A stretch of DNA of 64,000 bases from C7867-006 sp964453075 (lineage in GTDB: Bacteria > Patescibacteriota > Minisyncoccia > Phycocordibacterales > DATDWN01). The stretch's first letter is position 1. Each line of letters opens with the position of its first letter. Made by a program: the position numbers and the translations under genes. Under the pieces are notes generated by a model, which saw only the letters and a list, made by a program, of their open reading frames with translations, had not been told where the DNA came from and did no database searches. This document shows positions 24,526-33,842 of this stretch, piece after piece. The DNA lies in contig CAYVNM010000002.1 in NCBI GenBank assembly GCA_964453075.1, forward strand, positions 22,402 to 86,401, given 5' to 3'.

Positions 24526-24747
24526 CTTCACCTCAACTGACGAGGTCGGGGTCTCGGACTGGATCCTCTCCGCCTGAAGCTGGGTCTTGATGAGCTCCAG
24601 GATTCCCACAAGCTCCACTTCCGGGATGTTGGTGGTTCTCGAGAACTCACTCACATTCCCGATGATCCAACCCATTATCCCCGGGTTCTTCCTGATCAGA
24701 GCCTTGAGAATCCTATAGGAACTCAAGGCTTTGTGCATTTCGTCCAT
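24523..24747 (-). CDS. GC-rich orphan gene (74 aa, helical)
   Basis: Start ATG at 24747 (MDEMHKALSSYRILKALIRKNPGIMGWIIGNVSEFSRTTN...), 5 nt after the SD AAAGGAGGAG. The upstream ATG at 24765 precedes the SD and is rejected. Helical, no recognised domain. Inserted between rpsJ and rplC with its own promoter and terminator. Confidence 0.75.
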   Translation of the reverse strand: MDEMHKALSSYRILKALIRKNPGIMGWIIGNVSEFSRTTNIPEVELVGILELIKTQLQAERIQSETPTSSVEVK

Positions 24748-24766
24748 GGTGTCTCCTCCTTTCAAT

Positions 24767-24794
24767 AAAATATCACCTAACTTCAGAAAGTCAA
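24767..24794 (-). promoter_or_regulatory. promoter of orphan gene 24523-24747
   Basis: TTGACT (24789-24794), 16-nt spacer, TATTTT (24767-24772), immediately behind the rpsJ terminator. Confidence 0.65.
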
Positions 24795-24800
24795 CAATAT

Positions 24801-24832
24801 CAAAAAACCACCCAATGGGTGGTTTTTGTTAT
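24801..24832 (-). terminator. terminator of rpsJ
   Basis: AAAAACCACCC-att-GGGTGGTTTTTT directly after rpsJ, isolating it from the rest of the S10 cluster. Confidence 0.88.
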
Positions 24833-24852
24833 AATTATTTATTATTTTTGAC

Positions 24853-25245
24853 CTACATAATCTTCACATCAATGTTCACACCTGATGGGAGACTAAGGTT
24901 TGTCAGAGCTTCCATTATTTTAGGTGTAGGATTTAGAATATCAATAACTCTCTTATGTACTCTCATTTCAAATTGCTCTCTAGCATTTTTGTAAACGAAA
25001 GATGATCGGTTTACTGTATATTTCTTAATCTCTGTTGGAAGTGGAACTGGTCCCTCTATTTTTGCATCATAACGAAGAGCAGTATCTATGATTTGTTTTA
25101 CTGACAAATCAAGGATTTTGTACTCGTAAGCTCTAACTCTGATTCGTAGTTTTGAAATAGCATCTGATTTAGGTGCTACCTTTCCCGCAGCTTTTGGAGC
25201 TTTCTTTGCAACTGTCTTTTTTACTGTGGCTTCTTTTGTTGTCAT
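24853..25245 (-). CDS. rpsJ: ribosomal protein uS10
   Basis: 130 residues. The S10 core (SKLRIRVRAYEYKILDLSVKQIIDTALRYDAKIEGPVPLPTEIKKYTVNRSSFVYKNAREQFEMRVHKRVIDILNPTPKIMEALTNLSLPSGVNIDVKI) follows a ~28-residue Lys/Ala-rich N-terminal extension. Ends as a monocistronic or tuf-distal message because a terminator follows. Confidence 0.96.
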   Translation of the reverse strand: MTTKEATVKKTVAKKAPKAAGKVAPKSDAISKLRIRVRAYEYKILDLSVKQIIDTALRYDAKIEGPVPLPTEIKKYTVNRSSFVYKNAREQFEMRVHKRVIDILNPTPKIMEALTNLSLPSGVNIDVKIM

Positions 25246-25297
25246 GTTGTATGAAGATACTAGCAGATAATGGTTTTTTGTTCAAGTTTTAGATATA

Positions 25298-25336
25298 TAC
25301 AAGAAGACCGCCACGAAGAACTAGTGTGGTCTTCTT
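25298..25336 (-). terminator. terminator of orphan gene 25342-25569
   Basis: AAGACCAC/GTGGcGGTCTT stem then TTCTTG on minus. Confidence 0.7.
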
Positions 25337-25341
25337 GACGG

Positions 25342-25569
25342 TCAATTCGCAAGCTTCGTTCTCTTAACCTGAATCGCCTGTACAGATCTTCCGAGCCTGC
25401 TTGCGAGCTCACGATCTGTACAACTTCGATCTTGGATTGCCAGAATTTCATTCTGTGACCAAAATCTCCCCGAGTTAACTGCCCCCTTCCTGGTTTTTGC
25501 ATAATTCCTGGCGCGGTCTCTTTTTCTTGTACCCGGATTTTTTTCATACCACACTTTGTTGTTTGGCAA
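25342..25569 (-). CDS. GC-rich orphan gene: SANT/Myb-like DNA-binding protein, TTG start
   Basis: 75 residues from a TTG codon 6 nt after the SD AAAGGAGGG. The C-terminal half FWSQNEILAIQDRSCTDRELASRLGRSVQAIQVKRTKLAN is a SANT/Myb-like helix-turn-helix with the typical W...D.ELA..LGRS..AI..KR pattern. The N-terminal half is basic. Probably binds nucleic acid; targets unknown. Lies between tuf (with element E3) and rpsJ. Confidence 0.75.
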   Translation of the reverse strand: MPNNKVWYEKNPGTRKRDRARNYAKTRKGAVNSGRFWSQNEILAIQDRSCTDRELASRLGRSVQAIQVKRTKLAN

Positions 25570-25707
25570 GAAATCCCTCCTTTATTAATTTAAAGCACTT
25601 ATACCAGATTTGTCAAATATAAGAACCACCTTTTATTCCTCCTTTAATAACTACCTAGTCTATAAAGTTAAGAACTGGTTTTGAATTTGATACGAGAATA
25701 GTATTAT

Positions 25708-25829
25708 ACAAAAATTCCAATTTTAAATGCAGTACCAGGTGGACAAGAAAAAACCGCGAGCCTTACAAAGATAAGGTGAGCGGCTTTTTTCGTAGTCCAA
25801 ACGCAATGCATTAAAATTGGAATTTTTGT
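25708..25829 (-). repeat. family E structured element (copy E3)
   Basis: Outer arms at 25708-25731 and 25807-25829 (ACAAAAATTCCAATTTTA.../...TAAAATTGGAATTTTTGT) pair almost perfectly. Read on minus, the interior is a terminator: AAAAAAGCCGC-TCA-CCTTAT...-AAGG-CTC-GCGGTTTTTT. It starts 3 nt past the tuf stop codon. Confidence 0.75.
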
Positions 25830-25832
25830 AGT

Positions 25833-27029
25833 TTAAGCGACGATTGAAGTCACAACTCCTGCACCAACTGTTTTACCTCCCTCTCGAATAGCAAATCTCT
25901 GGTTTTGTTCTAGAGCAACTGGGGCTACTAGTTTAACTTTGAATGTAACTGTATCTCCTGGCATAACCATCTCTACTCCCTCGTTTAGAGTCACATCTCC
26001 TGTAACGTCTGTAGTTCGGATGTAGAATTGTGGTTTGTAACCAGAGAAGAATGGAGTGTGTCTTCCTCCTTCCTCTTTCTTTAGGATGTAAACCTCAGCT
26101 GTAAACTCTGTGTGTGGAGTCACTGACTTTGGCTTTGCAAGAACTTGTCCTCTGTGGATGTCCTCTTTCTTAGCACCTCTTAGAAGGATACCTGCGTTGT
26201 CTCCAGCCTCTCCTTGTTGTAGAGACTTGTTGAACATTTCAATACCAGTAACTGTGTATTTTTGTGTATCTTTTAGACCAACACACTCAATTTCCTCTCC
26301 TACTTTCACAACACCTCTTTCAATTCTTCCTGTAACCACTGTTCCTCTTCCTTCAATTGAGAAGATGTCTTCAACTGGCATTAGGAATGGCTTATCTAGG
26401 TCTCTTTGTGGAACTGGGAAGTATGTGTCCAATGCTGTTGCAAGGTCCAAAACCTTCTTTGCCCATTCGTCATCATTGTTAGCTGATTCAAGTGCCTTTA
26501 GACCTGATCCTCTAATAATAGGTGCTCCTGCTCCGTCGAAACCTTGTTTTGTAAGGAGTTCTCGAACTTCCTCCTCAACTAGGTCAATAAGCTCAGCATC
26601 TGGAACCATGTCGCATTTGTTTAGGAATACGATGATTTTTGGTACTCCAACTTGCTTTGCTAGAAGAACGTGCTCTCTTGTTTGAGGCATCACACCGTCT
26701 GTAGCTGCTACCACTAGTACTGCACCGTCCATTTGAGCGGCACCAGTAATCATGTTTTTGATGTAGTCAGCGTGTCCAGGGGCATCTACGTGAGCATAGT
26801 GTCTTGTAGGTGTCTCATACTCGTTGTGAGAAAGAGCAATAGTAATTCCTCTTGCTTTTTCCTCTGGAGCTGAGTCAATTTGATCAACTCCTTTTAGTTT
26901 TGCTGAATATCCATTACCTGCTCTGTTAAGAACAGTTAGAATAGCTGCTGTTAATGTTGTCTTTCCATGGTCAACGTGACCAATTGTTCCCACGTTTACG
27001 TGAGGTTTGCTTCTATCAAAATCTGTCAT
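25833..27029 (-). CDS. tuf: elongation factor Tu
   Basis: 398 residues. G1 GHVDHGKTTL, G3 DAPGHADY (Ala where DCPGHADY is usual), G4 NKCDMV, and the beta-barrel domains ending GVVTSIVA. Delivers aminoacyl-tRNA. It has its own consensus promoter, so it is not dependent on the fusA transcript. Confidence 0.98.
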   Translation of the reverse strand: MTDFDRSKPHVNVGTIGHVDHGKTTLTAAILTVLNRAGNGYSAKLKGVDQIDSAPEEKARGITIALSHNEYETPTRHYAHVDAPGHADYIKNMITGAAQMDGAVLVVAATDGVMPQTREHVLLAKQVGVPKIIVFLNKCDMVPDAELIDLVEEEVRELLTKQGFDGAGAPIIRGSGLKALESANNDDEWAKKVLDLATALDTYFPVPQRDLDKPFLMPVEDIFSIEGRGTVVTGRIERGVVKVGEEIECVGLKDTQKYTVTGIEMFNKSLQQGEAGDNAGILLRGAKKEDIHRGQVLAKPKSVTPHTEFTAEVYILKKEEGGRHTPFFSGYKPQFYIRTTDVTGDVTLNEGVEMVMPGDTVTFKVKLVAPVALEQNQRFAIREGGKTVGAGVVTSIVA

Positions 27030-27156
27030 AATAATTTTTAATTAAATTAATAATTTTTAAACAAGAACCTCTAAAAATTTAATGTTCGAGAAATCTAAAC
27101 TTTTAGAACTTCTGCGTTTACTAATAAATAAAAGCATCGCAAAGCGACACTCAATC

Positions 27157-27185
27157 ATAGTAGACAAAAAGAAAAAAATAGTCAA
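27157..27185 (-). promoter_or_regulatory. promoter of tuf
   Basis: TTGACT (27180-27185), 17-nt spacer, TACTAT (27157-27162). A ~125-nt AT-rich leader contains a TCGC-ttt-GCGA hairpin. Confidence 0.7.
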
Positions 27186-27199
27186 GCTTGGGCTTTTTG

Positions 27200-27496
27200 T
27201 TAAGCCGTAACTAGGAGATCTCGCTTTAGATTATTCCTTTCCTCTATCACTATTTGGTCAAATGTGGGTATCTTTGACTTAAGAAATGATAATACATCCT
27301 GAGGAGTTGAATTGTCGTTATCTAAAATAGAGTCAAATTCTTCTTGTTCCTTTTCAGACAAGATATCTAGAGCTCTAACTAAAATTGCCTGATATATCAT
27401 CTTGCCCATCCTATCAACCACATCAGCCTGTTTATCTGGAGGAAGTGAACCAAGACCCCAGTCTTCTATGATATCTTTTGATAAAATATTATTCAT
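27200..27496 (-). CDS. 98-aa acidic helical protein (DUF5663-like)
   Basis: MNNILSKDIIEDWGLGSLPPDKQADVVDRMGKMIYQAILVRALDILSEKEQEEFDSILDNDNSTPQDVLSFLKSKIPTFDQIVIEERNNLKRDLL. From memory it resembles DUF5663, a family largely seen in CPR bacteria, with no known function. It starts 4 nt behind the 982-aa gene and is probably co-transcribed with it. Confidence 0.75.
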   Translation of the reverse strand: MNNILSKDIIEDWGLGSLPPDKQADVVDRMGKMIYQAILVRALDILSEKEQEEFDSILDNDNSTPQDVLSFLKSKIPTFDQIVIEERNNLKRDLLVTA

Positions 27497-27500
27497 AATT

Positions 27501-30449
27501 TTATTTTATTTGTAAAAATTTCTTCACATTTTTAAAAGCTCGCTCATATGCGTTATCATCAAGAAACCAACCCCCTTTTAAACCACTATCAAACTTTAGC
27601 TTTGGGCTCAAGACTGACCCTTTTACCTCCATTGAACCACTAGCTATCTCTTTTCCATTGAGCAAAACTTTCATTCCCATTGGATCATCTTTCAATCCTT
27701 GAACTATGTAGATCTTCCCGCCCTCAAACTCAACCGCAGTAGGACTTGATCCAATCTGATCAACTCTAGCGCTTTTTTCAAAAGCTTTTGCAAAGGCACT
27801 TCTCAAATCTTTATATTTTGCACCATCTTGAAATTTATCATCCAAGACCAATAATTTTCCGTTACCAAATGTCTGTTCGTGGGCTATGGTTTGGTCACCA
27901 AACTTGACTATTTTACTCTCCCCTTCGGCCAAAACCTCAACCACAGAATCATTGTGAGGAATTTGATAAACAACATTTGTTGGTCCTGAAGTATCTACTG
28001 TTGGTATTATTTTTGGTTCTTCTGGAATTGTTGCCTGTTCTACGGGTGCCATTCTAGAATCCCATTCAGGCACTTTTGCCTCTATTACTGCCGGATGATC
28101 GACATCAACAGGAACATCAGCCAATTTCTCTGCAATCAAAGTAGTATCTTGAGTTGGTACTACTGCTTCTTGGGGAGCTTGTTTTAAAGTATCTCTACCA
28201 ATATGACTCAATGTTTCCTTTGTACCATCCACATGTTCAATTATCAACTGTCCATTATCATTCATTGAGAGCTTCTCTCCAACAAAACCCACGGCACTAT
28301 CATTAACCTCTCCTGGTTTATATAATCCATAATCTTTTGCTATCTCAACTGTCGGCCTGTCTATTATGTTCTTTTTGATTTCTGGAGGAATATTATCACC
28401 GTACTGTTTTATAATATTTGCCTTGAGATTATGAATGTCTTGCAAGAATCCCTTTGAACTCAGCTCAACTTTTATGGAAGACTTTTCAAAAACAGCAGAT
28501 GGTTTGGCAGTATCAATCGTATTTGCTACCGCTTCTTTATTTGGCAAAGCTGTTTCCAAACTCCCCGCTTGCATTGTTTTTGGTTTTATTACCCCATCAA
28601 ATGGAGCTGAAACTTTTGTTTGTGTAATTTTTGGTTTGTTTGGTATTGATTCTGTATTACTTCCTCCAATTCCTACACCAGAAGACAGCGCTGACTCTGC
28701 AAGTCCTGTCAAAATACCAGCACCTGCACCAGCACCAACCATCACCATGGCTTTTTTTATTCTTTGATTGTTTTTTCTTTTCAATTCTTCTTCTCTGGCT
28801 TGCATGTAACCTGTCTCTCTTTGCTCAAAGGTCTTACCTGAAGACTCATCTGTATAATCTGAAATACTTTTTTCTTTGGCCTCTGTATTAATTTTATCTG
28901 TCCTCTTTCCATATATATTACCAGCAACCCTAGAACCAAAAGCTCCTCCTATACCCCTACCCAAACGAGTTCCTGCATATAGAGCGCCAGCGCCAAGACC
29001 AGCAGTTAAGCCGACTCCCGTACCTATGAGTATTGGAGCAACAGCCATACGTAAAGGAGCTGGAACTTTTGACCAGACCTTAAGTCCTTTGGCAGCCAAT
29101 TCTTTTACCTTTTGTATCTTCTCATTATCCCCAGAAGACAATGAATCAATTTGCTCTTGTAATAAATTCCACTCTTGTTCTGCCTGTTCTAATAACTTTA
29201 TTTTAATTTGACCCAACATCTCCGCTTCCTCTTCTGGAGTCAGGGGTGTACCACCCTGTTCTTTTTCTATAGCTTGAGTCTCAAAAACATCGATTATTTC
29301 GTCTTTTTTTATTTTTTTCTGACTAATGTATGCGGCCAAGGCTTCATCTAGATTATTTTGAGCTTCTTCCAAATCTATCTCTGTTGGAGATTTTTCTTTT
29401 GAACGTCCAGATAAAATTCCACCAGAAAGCAACCCTTCTAAAGAACCTTTTATTTTATTGTACTTACTATTTTTTTTGTTAAATTCTATTTTTGCTCGAG
29501 CATAATTTTCACGAGCCAAATCCAAATCAGTCTTAGCCTTTTCAACCGTCTCTGGGGCCAAATCAACCAACTTGTGTTCTGATTCTGTAACCACATCAGG
29601 TTCTGGAGTGGCCACTGGTTCAACTGAATCTAGTTTATCAACAGTCGCACCAGACATCTCTGCCGATAAATCATTTGTTTTTTCTATATTAGTCTCTGTT
29701 GGAACTGGATTGATTGCATCTTCTTTTTTTTGTATTGATTGCAACCATACAATCCTCTTTTCCTCATCTTCGATGTTACTTACCACCTCACGAGCAGAGC
29801 CAAAATTCTTACGTGCAATAAAAATACGAACCAAATCCTCCAGAGACTGATTTTGTTTGTTTTTATCTTTGATTTGTCTTGCATAACCGATAGCCTTAGT
29901 TAGATCCGATGACCATGTATTACCAAACAACGTTAGAAGTTCTTGATCAGAATCTGCAACCACATTATTCATACCTGTATCTATTACAGATATCTCTGGG
30001 TCTGATTCTGATTCATTTTTTGGTTCATCAATAAAACCAAGAGCCGTATTGTATTCTGATTCCGTTAAATAATGCAATGAATAGTACTTACCAAGTGCCT
30101 TTACCATTGACTTTCTAGGCATATTTTCCATGCTGTGTAATAAAGATCTTTTTGGCACCTTTTCAGATAAACCATTAATATAATCCACCAAACCCTTGGG
30201 CATAGGAAAAATCTCTTCCCTTTTTTCACCCTCTGGACTGGGTTGATTATTAATTACAGGCGCTGAAGGAGGAATTGCAGATAAGTCCAAATTGTCTGTT
30301 GGTTTTTGGGGAACTTCAGAAAAATCACGTATCCCAGAAGAAGGTTCTGGTTGAAGTTTTAATTCTTGTCCGGCCAAAAAATCTAGTGGATTTTTTGATG
30401 TATTTAGATGCAAATCTAGATCATCTATTCTTTCTGCAGGAGTTGCCAT
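27501..30449 (-). CDS. 982-aa membrane-associated protein of unknown function
   Basis: Modular. A Pro/Ser-rich N-terminus (~1-130) leads to alternating charged helical segments including a long coiled coil (~300-460: ETVEKAKTDLDLARENYARAKIEFNKKNSKYNKIKG). Two Gly/Ala-rich hydrophobic stretches follow (~470-520 and ~570-600: APILIGTGVGLTAGLGAGALYAG, KKAMVMVGAGAGAGILTG). A long linker and a C-terminal globular domain (DKFQDGAKYKDLRSAFAKAFEKSARVDQIGSSPTAVEFEGGKIYIV) complete it. I recognise no named family. It lies between fusA and tuf, an unusual place for a large structural protein. Confidence 0.8.
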   Translation of the reverse strand: MATPAERIDDLDLHLNTSKNPLDFLAGQELKLQPEPSSGIRDFSEVPQKPTDNLDLSAIPPSAPVINNQPSPEGEKREEIFPMPKGLVDYINGLSEKVPKRSLLHSMENMPRKSMVKALGKYYSLHYLTESEYNTALGFIDEPKNESESDPEISVIDTGMNNVVADSDQELLTLFGNTWSSDLTKAIGYARQIKDKNKQNQSLEDLVRIFIARKNFGSAREVVSNIEDEEKRIVWLQSIQKKEDAINPVPTETNIEKTNDLSAEMSGATVDKLDSVEPVATPEPDVVTESEHKLVDLAPETVEKAKTDLDLARENYARAKIEFNKKNSKYNKIKGSLEGLLSGGILSGRSKEKSPTEIDLEEAQNNLDEALAAYISQKKIKKDEIIDVFETQAIEKEQGGTPLTPEEEAEMLGQIKIKLLEQAEQEWNLLQEQIDSLSSGDNEKIQKVKELAAKGLKVWSKVPAPLRMAVAPILIGTGVGLTAGLGAGALYAGTRLGRGIGGAFGSRVAGNIYGKRTDKINTEAKEKSISDYTDESSGKTFEQRETGYMQAREEELKRKNNQRIKKAMVMVGAGAGAGILTGLAESALSSGVGIGGSNTESIPNKPKITQTKVSAPFDGVIKPKTMQAGSLETALPNKEAVANTIDTAKPSAVFEKSSIKVELSSKGFLQDIHNLKANIIKQYGDNIPPEIKKNIIDRPTVEIAKDYGLYKPGEVNDSAVGFVGEKLSMNDNGQLIIEHVDGTKETLSHIGRDTLKQAPQEAVVPTQDTTLIAEKLADVPVDVDHPAVIEAKVPEWDSRMAPVEQATIPEEPKIIPTVDTSGPTNVVYQIPHNDSVVEVLAEGESKIVKFGDQTIAHEQTFGNGKLLVLDDKFQDGAKYKDLRSAFAKAFEKSARVDQIGSSPTAVEFEGGKIYIVQGLKDDPMGMKVLLNGKEIASGSMEVKGSVLSPKLKFDSGLKGGWFLDDNAYERAFKNVKKFLQIK

Positions 30450-30485
30450 GCGTATATTATATCTTCTTTAAAATACTGACGCAAT

Positions 30486-30515
30486 AAAAAATCTCGCATT
30501 TCTGCGAGATTTTTT
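30486..30515. terminator. terminator between fusA and the 982-aa gene
   Basis: AAAAAATCTCGC-atttct-GCGAGATTTTTT, 5 nt past the fusA stop. Confidence 0.9.
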
Positions 30516-30520
30516 ATTTT

Positions 30521-32662
30521 TTATTTTCTACTTTCTACAATAGTCTTCTCAACGTTTGGTGGTACAACCTCGTAATGATCAAACTCCATCATCACACTTC
30601 CTCTACCCTGTGTCATAGAACGAATATCAGTAGTGTAACCAAACATTTCTGACAATGGAACTTTGGCATGAATAACTCTGAGCATTCCCCTCTCTTCCAT
30701 TCCTTCAATTTGACCTCTCTTTCCTGAAAGTGATCCTGTAACATCACCCATGAACTGTTCTGGCATGATAGCATCAACTTTCATAATTGGTTCTAGAATA
30801 ACTGGACGAGCTCTTTTGGCTGCGTCCTGGAACGCCTGTGAAGCTGCGATCTTGTAAGCGATTTCTGAAGAGTCCACATCGTGATATGAACCGAACGTAA
30901 GCTCACAAGAAACATTTACCATTTTGTACCCAGCAACAATTCCTCGGTCCATAGCCTCGTGAACACCCTTCTCAACTGCTGGAATAAACTCTTGAGGAAT
31001 GACACCTCCTTTGATTGAATCAATAAACTCAAAATCTTCGTATCTCTTAACGTTCTTTGGAATTTTTGCCCCTTCTTCTATTTTTTCAAGAGGTTTGATT
31101 GTAAGTTTAACGTGACCATACTGACCCTTACCTCCAGTTTGCTTGATATATTTATGTTCTGCTTCTGCTGTACCCAAAATAGTCTCTCTGTATGCCACCT
31201 GTGGTTTACCAACATTAACCTCCACACTGAACTCTCTCTTCATACGATCAACCATAATCTCAAGGTGAAGCTCTCCCATTCCTGAAACTATAGTTTCTCC
31301 TGTTTCTGTGTTTGAAGAAACAACAAATGTTGGGTCTTCATCAGAAAGTTTTTTCAAAGCCATACCCATTTTCTCTTGATCTGCTTTTGTCTTTGGCTCA
31401 ATACGTAAAGCAACCACGGGAGCCACAAATTTAATTGGGTCTAGAACTATTGGTTTGTTTTCATCACATAGAGTGTGTGATGTTTTTGCGGATTTCAATC
31501 CCACAGCCGCAGCAATCTCTCCAGCAAAAACTTTTTTTACCTCCTCTCTTTTGTCTGCCTGAAGCCTCACAATACGTCCAAGTCTTTCTTTCTCTCCTGT
31601 TGTTGAGTTATATATGTATGTTCCTGCTTCTATTGTTCCAGAATAAACACGGAAGAATGTAAGCTGACCAACGAAAGGATCGTTTTGCAATTTGAAAGCG
31701 AGTGCAGCAAAAGGTTCTTCATCAGAAGCATGTCTCACTGTTTCCTCACCTGTCTTTGGATCCAAACCTCTTACTGGAGGAATATCTAGAGGAGATGGTA
31801 AGTATTCTACAACCGCATCCAAAACAAGCTGGATTCCTTTGTTTTTCAATGCTGAACCGGCCATAACAGGAACAAGCTTTACTTCCAAACACGCTTTTCT
31901 AAGAGTTTTCTTCAACTCTTCTATAGTAGGCTCATTTCCATTTAGAAACATTTCCATTTGAGCATCATCTTGCTCTACAATCTTTTCAATAAGTTCTGCT
32001 CGGAATTTCTTTGCCTCGTCTAGATACTCTGCAGGAATTTCTGCCTCACGAATATTCATACCCATATTTCCCTCAAAGTAGTAGGCCTTCATTTTCAAAA
32101 GATCTATCACACCCTCAAATTTATCTTCCAAACCAATAGGAATTTGAAGTCTAACTGCATTTTTTGTAAGTCTGTCTAAAATAGATTCGTATGATCTCTC
32201 AAAAGACGCACCTGTTCGATCAAGTTTGTTTATTAGACAGATTCTAGGAACATTACCATCATCCGCGTATCTCCAGTTTGTTTCAGACTGAGGTTCCACA
32301 CCAGCCACACCGTCAAACACAACAACCGCGCCGTCCAAAACTCGGAGACTTCTTTTCACTTCAGCTGTGAAGTCAATGTGCCCAGGAGTATCAATGATAT
32401 TGAAACGATACTGTGGTTTACCGTCTTTTGGCATGTAAGTAGGATTCCAAAAACAAGTAATAGCAGCGGCGGTAATAGTAATACCTCGCTCTCTTTCCTG
32501 TTCCATCCAGTCAGTCACTGTCTCGCCTTCGTGTACCTCACCTATTTTGTGTGTCATTCCAGTATAGAAAAGCACACGTTCTGATGTAGTTGTCTTACCA
32601 GCATCAATGTGAGCAATAATACCGAAGTTTCTAACTCTCTCCAATGGATAATCGCGGTTCAT
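30521..32662 (-). CDS. fusA: elongation factor G
   Basis: 713 residues from the ATG at 32662 (MNRDYPLERVRNFGIIAHIDAGKTTTSERVLFYTGMTHKIGEVHEG). GTPase motifs AHIDAGKTT, DTPGHIDF and NKLDRTGA, then domains II-V with YRETI and the GSYHDVDSSEIAYKIAA region. Ribosomal translocase. The frame is open to 32707 but that stretch is hydrophobic and not conserved. Confidence 0.97.
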   Translation of the reverse strand: MNRDYPLERVRNFGIIAHIDAGKTTTSERVLFYTGMTHKIGEVHEGETVTDWMEQERERGITITAAAITCFWNPTYMPKDGKPQYRFNIIDTPGHIDFTAEVKRSLRVLDGAVVVFDGVAGVEPQSETNWRYADDGNVPRICLINKLDRTGASFERSYESILDRLTKNAVRLQIPIGLEDKFEGVIDLLKMKAYYFEGNMGMNIREAEIPAEYLDEAKKFRAELIEKIVEQDDAQMEMFLNGNEPTIEELKKTLRKACLEVKLVPVMAGSALKNKGIQLVLDAVVEYLPSPLDIPPVRGLDPKTGEETVRHASDEEPFAALAFKLQNDPFVGQLTFFRVYSGTIEAGTYIYNSTTGEKERLGRIVRLQADKREEVKKVFAGEIAAAVGLKSAKTSHTLCDENKPIVLDPIKFVAPVVALRIEPKTKADQEKMGMALKKLSDEDPTFVVSSNTETGETIVSGMGELHLEIMVDRMKREFSVEVNVGKPQVAYRETILGTAEAEHKYIKQTGGKGQYGHVKLTIKPLEKIEEGAKIPKNVKRYEDFEFIDSIKGGVIPQEFIPAVEKGVHEAMDRGIVAGYKMVNVSCELTFGSYHDVDSSEIAYKIAASQAFQDAAKRARPVILEPIMKVDAIMPEQFMGDVTGSLSGKRGQIEGMEERGMLRVIHAKVPLSEMFGYTTDIRSMTQGRGSVMMEFDHYEVVPPNVEKTIVESRK

Positions 32663-32783
32663 AATAAAATAATAATTTAATAAATAAAAAAGCCCTAGGG
32701 CAATCACACAAAACTATATACTAAAAGAACTTCTGTTGCAATACAGATTAGACTGTGTTAGAAATGCCTTCAGGAGGTACCCA

Positions 32784-33029
32784 ATGAAAGTGCTGAAAAT
32801 GTTCGAGGTTGCTGAAGCATTGTTCCGAGTTGGTGGAGGTGAACACAGATTCCAACTCGGAATCCCCGTCACCGTCAAAAACACCAGTACGGGAGAAGAA
32901 ATCAGAATCGTCGGAATTGAAGTCAACGAGACCTACAAGGATGTCGTGCATCTGTACGCCGAAAACAGCATCCAAGCTCTCAGCCCCGACAACTTCGAGA
33001 TCGTCGGACCAGCGCCAGACGCCCAGTAG
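32784..33029 (+). CDS. GC-rich orphan gene (81 aa)
   Basis: Start ATG at 32784 (MKVLKMFEVAEALFRVGGGEHRFQLGIPVTVKNTSTGEEIRIVGIEVNETYKDVVHLYAENSIQALSPDNFEIVGPAPDAQ), 6 nt after the SD CAGGAGGT. A short N-terminal helix is followed by a beta-rich domain. No family recognised. Divergent from fusA; an upstream ATG at 32736 precedes the SD and is rejected. Confidence 0.75.
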   Translation: MKVLKMFEVAEALFRVGGGEHRFQLGIPVTVKNTSTGEEIRIVGIEVNETYKDVVHLYAENSIQALSPDNFEIVGPAPDAQ

Positions 33030-33033
33030 AACC

Positions 33034-33061
33034 AAGGCCCCGAGTAATTAGGGGCCTTTCG
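33034..33061 (+). terminator. terminator of orphan gene 32784-33029
   Basis: AAGGCCCC-gagtaatta-GGGGCCTT then TCG, directly after the stop codon. Confidence 0.8.
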
Positions 33062-33079
33062 ACTACATCAAAAAATATT

Positions 33080-33271
33080 TTACTTTTGTTTCAAGGCATT
33101 AACTTCTCTCTCTAGATCCTCTAGTCTTTCGTGATCAGATTTATGATGGATGAGAGCTTTTTGTATGAATGGCCAAATAAGAAGACCTATAATAACATCA
33201 AATATAATAATGAGCATAAGCTCAAAATACCAGTGAGCCGGATCTTTAACTAGATGTAGAAATTCCTCCAT
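33080..33271 (-). CDS. 63-aa single-pass membrane protein with coiled-coil tail
   Basis: MEEFLHLVKDPAHWYFELMLIIIFDVIIGLLIWPFIQKALIHHKSDHERLEDLEREVNALKQK. One membrane helix (~18-38) and a C-terminal leucine-zipper-like segment. A TATTAT hexamer ends 6 nt before the ATG, matching the leaderless style of host genes. Unknown function. Confidence 0.75.
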   Translation of the reverse strand: MEEFLHLVKDPAHWYFELMLIIIFDVIIGLLIWPFIQKALIHHKSDHERLEDLEREVNALKQK

Positions 33272-33385
33272 GCAAACATAATAATACTTTTGAGAGTTTT
33301 ATACAAAAATCCAATGGTTGCCTTTTGGTTTTGTATATACTTACCCGTCAACCCACTGATGGACAGAAAAAAGTTTAGAATAAAC

Positions 33386-33414
33386 AAGAAGAACTACGTG
33401 ATATTTACGTAGTT
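33386..33414 (-). terminator. terminator overlapping the HTH gene stop codon
   Basis: AGAACTACGT-aaatatc-ACGTAGTTCT on minus; the TAA stop of the HTH gene lies where stem meets loop. Confidence 0.8.
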
Positions 33415-33755
33415 CTCTTTGAGAAATGTACCAGGTGTTCAAGAAGCAGTGAAAGTCTTACGGGCACACCCGCAGCGTCAGCGATACCTGCAAGGTATCT
33501 GAGCTCGTCACCTGTAAGCGTTTGATCCGGCGCCAGAACTCGCTTCCCCAACTTTGAAAGAAAAGCCAGGCGATCGACTGGAACGCCAAGAACCTCAGCA
33601 ACGTGCTCTAGGCGTTTCTTCGGTATGGGGCGCGTACCGTTCAGTACCTGCTCGTACATGAACGCAGAGAAACCAAGTAGTTTACCAAACTCTCCCTTAG
33701 TCTCACCGCGCTCAACTCTTTTTGCCTCAAGTAACTTCTCAATCTCACTCTTCAT
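33405..33755 (-). CDS. GC-rich orphan gene: XRE-type HTH regulator
   Basis: 116 residues from the ATG at 33755 (MKSEIEKLLEAKRVERGETKGEFGKLLGFSAFMYEQVLNGTRPIPKKRLEHVAEVLGVPVDRLAFLSKLG), with the SD AGGAGGG 8 nt upstream. The helix-turn-helix covers ~15-65 and a helical tail follows. Likely binds DNA as a dimer. -35 TTGACA (33799-33804) is clear, the -10 weak. Inserted between rpsG/E4 and fusA in the str cluster; no obvious partner such as a toxin gene is adjacent. Confidence 0.8.
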   Translation of the reverse strand: MKSEIEKLLEAKRVERGETKGEFGKLLGFSAFMYEQVLNGTRPIPKKRLEHVAEVLGVPVDRLAFLSKLGKRVLAPDQTLTGDELRYLAGIADAAGVPVRLSLLLEHLVHFSKRTT

Positions 33756-33842
33756 TGTTAGAACCCTCCTGCTCAAAAACTACCACAGCGACAAAAGCTG
33801 TCAAATTTTATGAGAACTTTTGAATAACCTCAAAATAAGCTA

